The notes under the pieces were generated by a model. It saw only the letters and a list, made by a program, of their open reading frames with translations, was not told where the DNA came from and searched no databases. Shown in pieces: positions 19,500-20,809 of a stretch of DNA of 20,809 bases. A program made the translations under genes and the position numbers. Source of the DNA: Amphimedon queenslandica. Taxonomy: Eukaryota > Porifera > Demospongiae > Haplosclerida > Niphatidae. The stretch is from positions 41,227-62,035 of the forward strand of contig NW_003546734.1 in assembly GCF_000090795.2 (NCBI RefSeq), given 5' to 3'. Positions within the stretch are counted from its first letter, which is position 1, and each line of letters begins with the position of its first letter.

Positions 19500-20809
19500 G
19501 AGATTGCTGCCTCTTACGACCCTGCCCAGAAGCCGGGACACTTCTTGTGGATGTGCAATCCCTGACCTTGTGGACCGAAAGCAACTGGAGCATACGTGTC
19601 GACAGCTTCATCTACCTGGGAAGCTGCAAGTTCCTGTTCCAGGAGGGGCATACAAGAGACTGACAACAAGGAATCATCCATGACTGAGAAAGGGTATGCT
19701 CCAACAATGCCAGAGCACACTGAGAAGATGAGTGGTCTGCCCCATAAAACCGTAGAAAGACTAATTTTCCCGAATTCTAAAAAGGATTTCCATGAAAGCA
19801 GTTTAGATAGTTGCTATGGCAATTGACCACGTGTTTATACATTTACAGTATTCAGTAGCTAATTAGCTATTTTTAACAGCTTTAGTGGAGCCATCCAGCT
19901 CTCTTATCCCCTTATATTATTGTATGGACCACTACCTTCGAGCTCTTTGATGTTTATGATTATAAACCACACCCAAATCAATAAACAATGTTTATTGATT
20001 TAGGTATGGTTTATAATCATGACCGACAACGCAACGGACAAACACTGATTTTGCAGCAAAGAGATTGAAGTTATTGGTTTATACAAGAATATAGCGGGAT
20101 AAGACAGCTGGATGGCTCTACTAAAGCTGCTAAAGATAGCTGATTAGCTGCTGGATACTGTAAATGTATAAACATGTGGTCAATCGCCATAGCAAGTATC
20201 TAAACTGTTTCCATGAAAATTCTGATTAGCATTCGCAAAAATTTGTAGTCCTACGGTATAATAAGAAACGGTTCACCGAGGCTGCTGAGCCTTGGCTCAA
20301 TACCAAAGAAGAAGGCAACCCAGGGTCTAACACATTCCATCGCCTGATGGGATCAATAGCCCTGTGCTGCCTAGTTGCCTTATCATACTCCAACCATCCG
20401 GACCCACCATGGCTCATAGCTTCCCCTTAAATCAACTTGGCATATGCCAGCATGTCCCTCATAAAGGGGTCCTGACAACGAATAGCTGCATAGGCTATGA
20501 AACAATGGATCGAGGTTAGGGCAGAAGGCAACTCCCTTACTTAAGGCCATCCTGCATTGCCTCCAGGCATGAATTAAAGACTGTTGAGTAGCTTATTATC
20601 AGCCAGAAACTCTCGCATCGCCATCAACTGGCCAGAGAAAACTTTCGTGCCAGGTATTGGTTAGCAGTCAGGGGACAGCACCAGACCAGGTACCTGCCGA
20701 GCTGGCACTGTGGGCTGCACATGTCTACAGCCAGCCACTACAGGGACTGCAGGCACTGACAGGGGACCCAGGACTGGATGGAGGACAGGGAGTGATGACA
20801 AAGATGCGG
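19500..20809 (-). pseudogene. gag-like ORF of the Ngaro-like element, split by a foldback element and the window edge
   Basis: From the right edge on the minus strand: a Pro/Val-rich start, then SGQLMAMREFLADNKLL (about 20635-20580), a CFIAYAAIRC and MRDMLAYAKLI segment (about 20510-20430), and HGGSGWLEYDKATRQHRA followed by IRRWNVLDPGL (20405-20325). This W..YD..(F/T)R..A..P..(P/R)W pattern is what I remember from DIRS/Ngaro gag-like proteins. The downstream part resumes at about 19742 with ADHSSSQCALALLE, the DHxxxxCAL zinc-binding motif expected next, so the foldback element interrupts one reading frame. A later CPSWNRN-like segment is a worn Cys-rich region. Confidence 0.7.
19744..20267. 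mobile_element. Long foldback (near-full-length palindrome) element
   Basis: The left arm (19744-19987) and right arm (19989-20267) are inverted copies almost to the centre. Outer arms share ACCGTAG and GACTA, then ATTT(C/T)CATG, CAGTTTAGATA, TTGCTATGGC, TTTATACATTTACAGTAT, GAGCCATCCAGCT and CTTATCCC. The innermost palindrome AATCAATAAACA / TGTTTATTGATT is centred at 19988. The right arm has about 30 bp absent from the left. ATAA lies at both outer edges, but no certain target duplication can be fixed. There is no coding capacity. It sits inside the gag remnant, so it is younger than that element. A DNA strand here can fold into one hairpin of about 240 bp per arm. Confidence 0.88.

Larger units (their letters stand above)
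16330..20809 (-). mobile_element. Ngaro/DIRS-type tyrosine-recombinase retrotransposon, degenerate, cut by window edge
   Basis: Minus-strand remnants in the order gag, reverse transcriptase, RNase H, tyrosine recombinase. No integrase or protease is seen, which together with the recombinase motifs sets this class apart from LTR elements. All parts contain stops and frameshifts, and key residues are lost in the RT and recombinase. The 5' end lies beyond the window. A foldback element interrupts gag, and an AT-rich insert splits the recombinase. The left limit is uncertain. Confidence 0.85.

Overview
The window looks like a transposon-rich intergenic stretch of an AT-rich animal genome. The introns I can reconstruct are mostly very small (44-52 bp, GT-AG). 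A Ty1/copia element, a DIRS/Ngaro-type tyrosine-recombinase retrotransposon, several MITEs and a cut-and-paste-like element lie side by side. This mix and the tiny introns suggest a basal marine invertebrate, possibly a demosponge; that is an inference from texture, not proof. I see no prokaryotic signal.

Layout. (1) 776-5286: a decayed copia retrotransposon on the minus strand with two diverged short LTRs. Its catalytic Asp residues in protease, integrase and reverse transcriptase are replaced, and a 266-bp hAT-like MITE with a perfect 8-bp target duplication sits in its protease region. (2) 5287-7011: AT-rich, no supported gene. (3) 7012-11382: a 4.37-kb DNA element bounded by inverted repeats of about 39 bp. 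It carries two minus-strand spliced genes. Gene 1 (11038-9592, five exons, followed at once by a CCHC-knuckle reading frame 9592-9278) looks like the two ends of a transposase-like protein whose middle is missing. Gene 2 (8745-7614, four exons, 200 aa) has its own CCAAT/TATA promoter and encodes a charged protein ending in an RGG box. A cluster of four hairpin-forming repeats lies between the two genes. (4) 11383-14890: mostly noncoding, with a 61-bp minisatellite, a possible ZZ-like finger remnant, a plus-strand two-exon gene end resembling the P2X7 C-terminal-like domain, and a convergent minus-strand two-exon small gene with an acidic tail. (5) 14891-15541: an AT-rich MITE with long inverted arms. 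(6) about 16330 to the right edge: a minus-strand Ngaro/DIRS-type retrotransposon (gag, RT, RNase H, tyrosine recombinase), inactivated by stops, frameshifts and lost catalytic residues, with a long foldback element (about 19744-20267) inside gag and an AT-rich insert inside the recombinase.

The best candidate for something undescribed is the 4.37-kb element. Its second gene, an RGG-box protein with consistent intron phases and a dedicated promoter, is not something I can match to a known transposon family. All splice models were built by eye from the sequence; family names rest on remembered motif patterns and need a database search.
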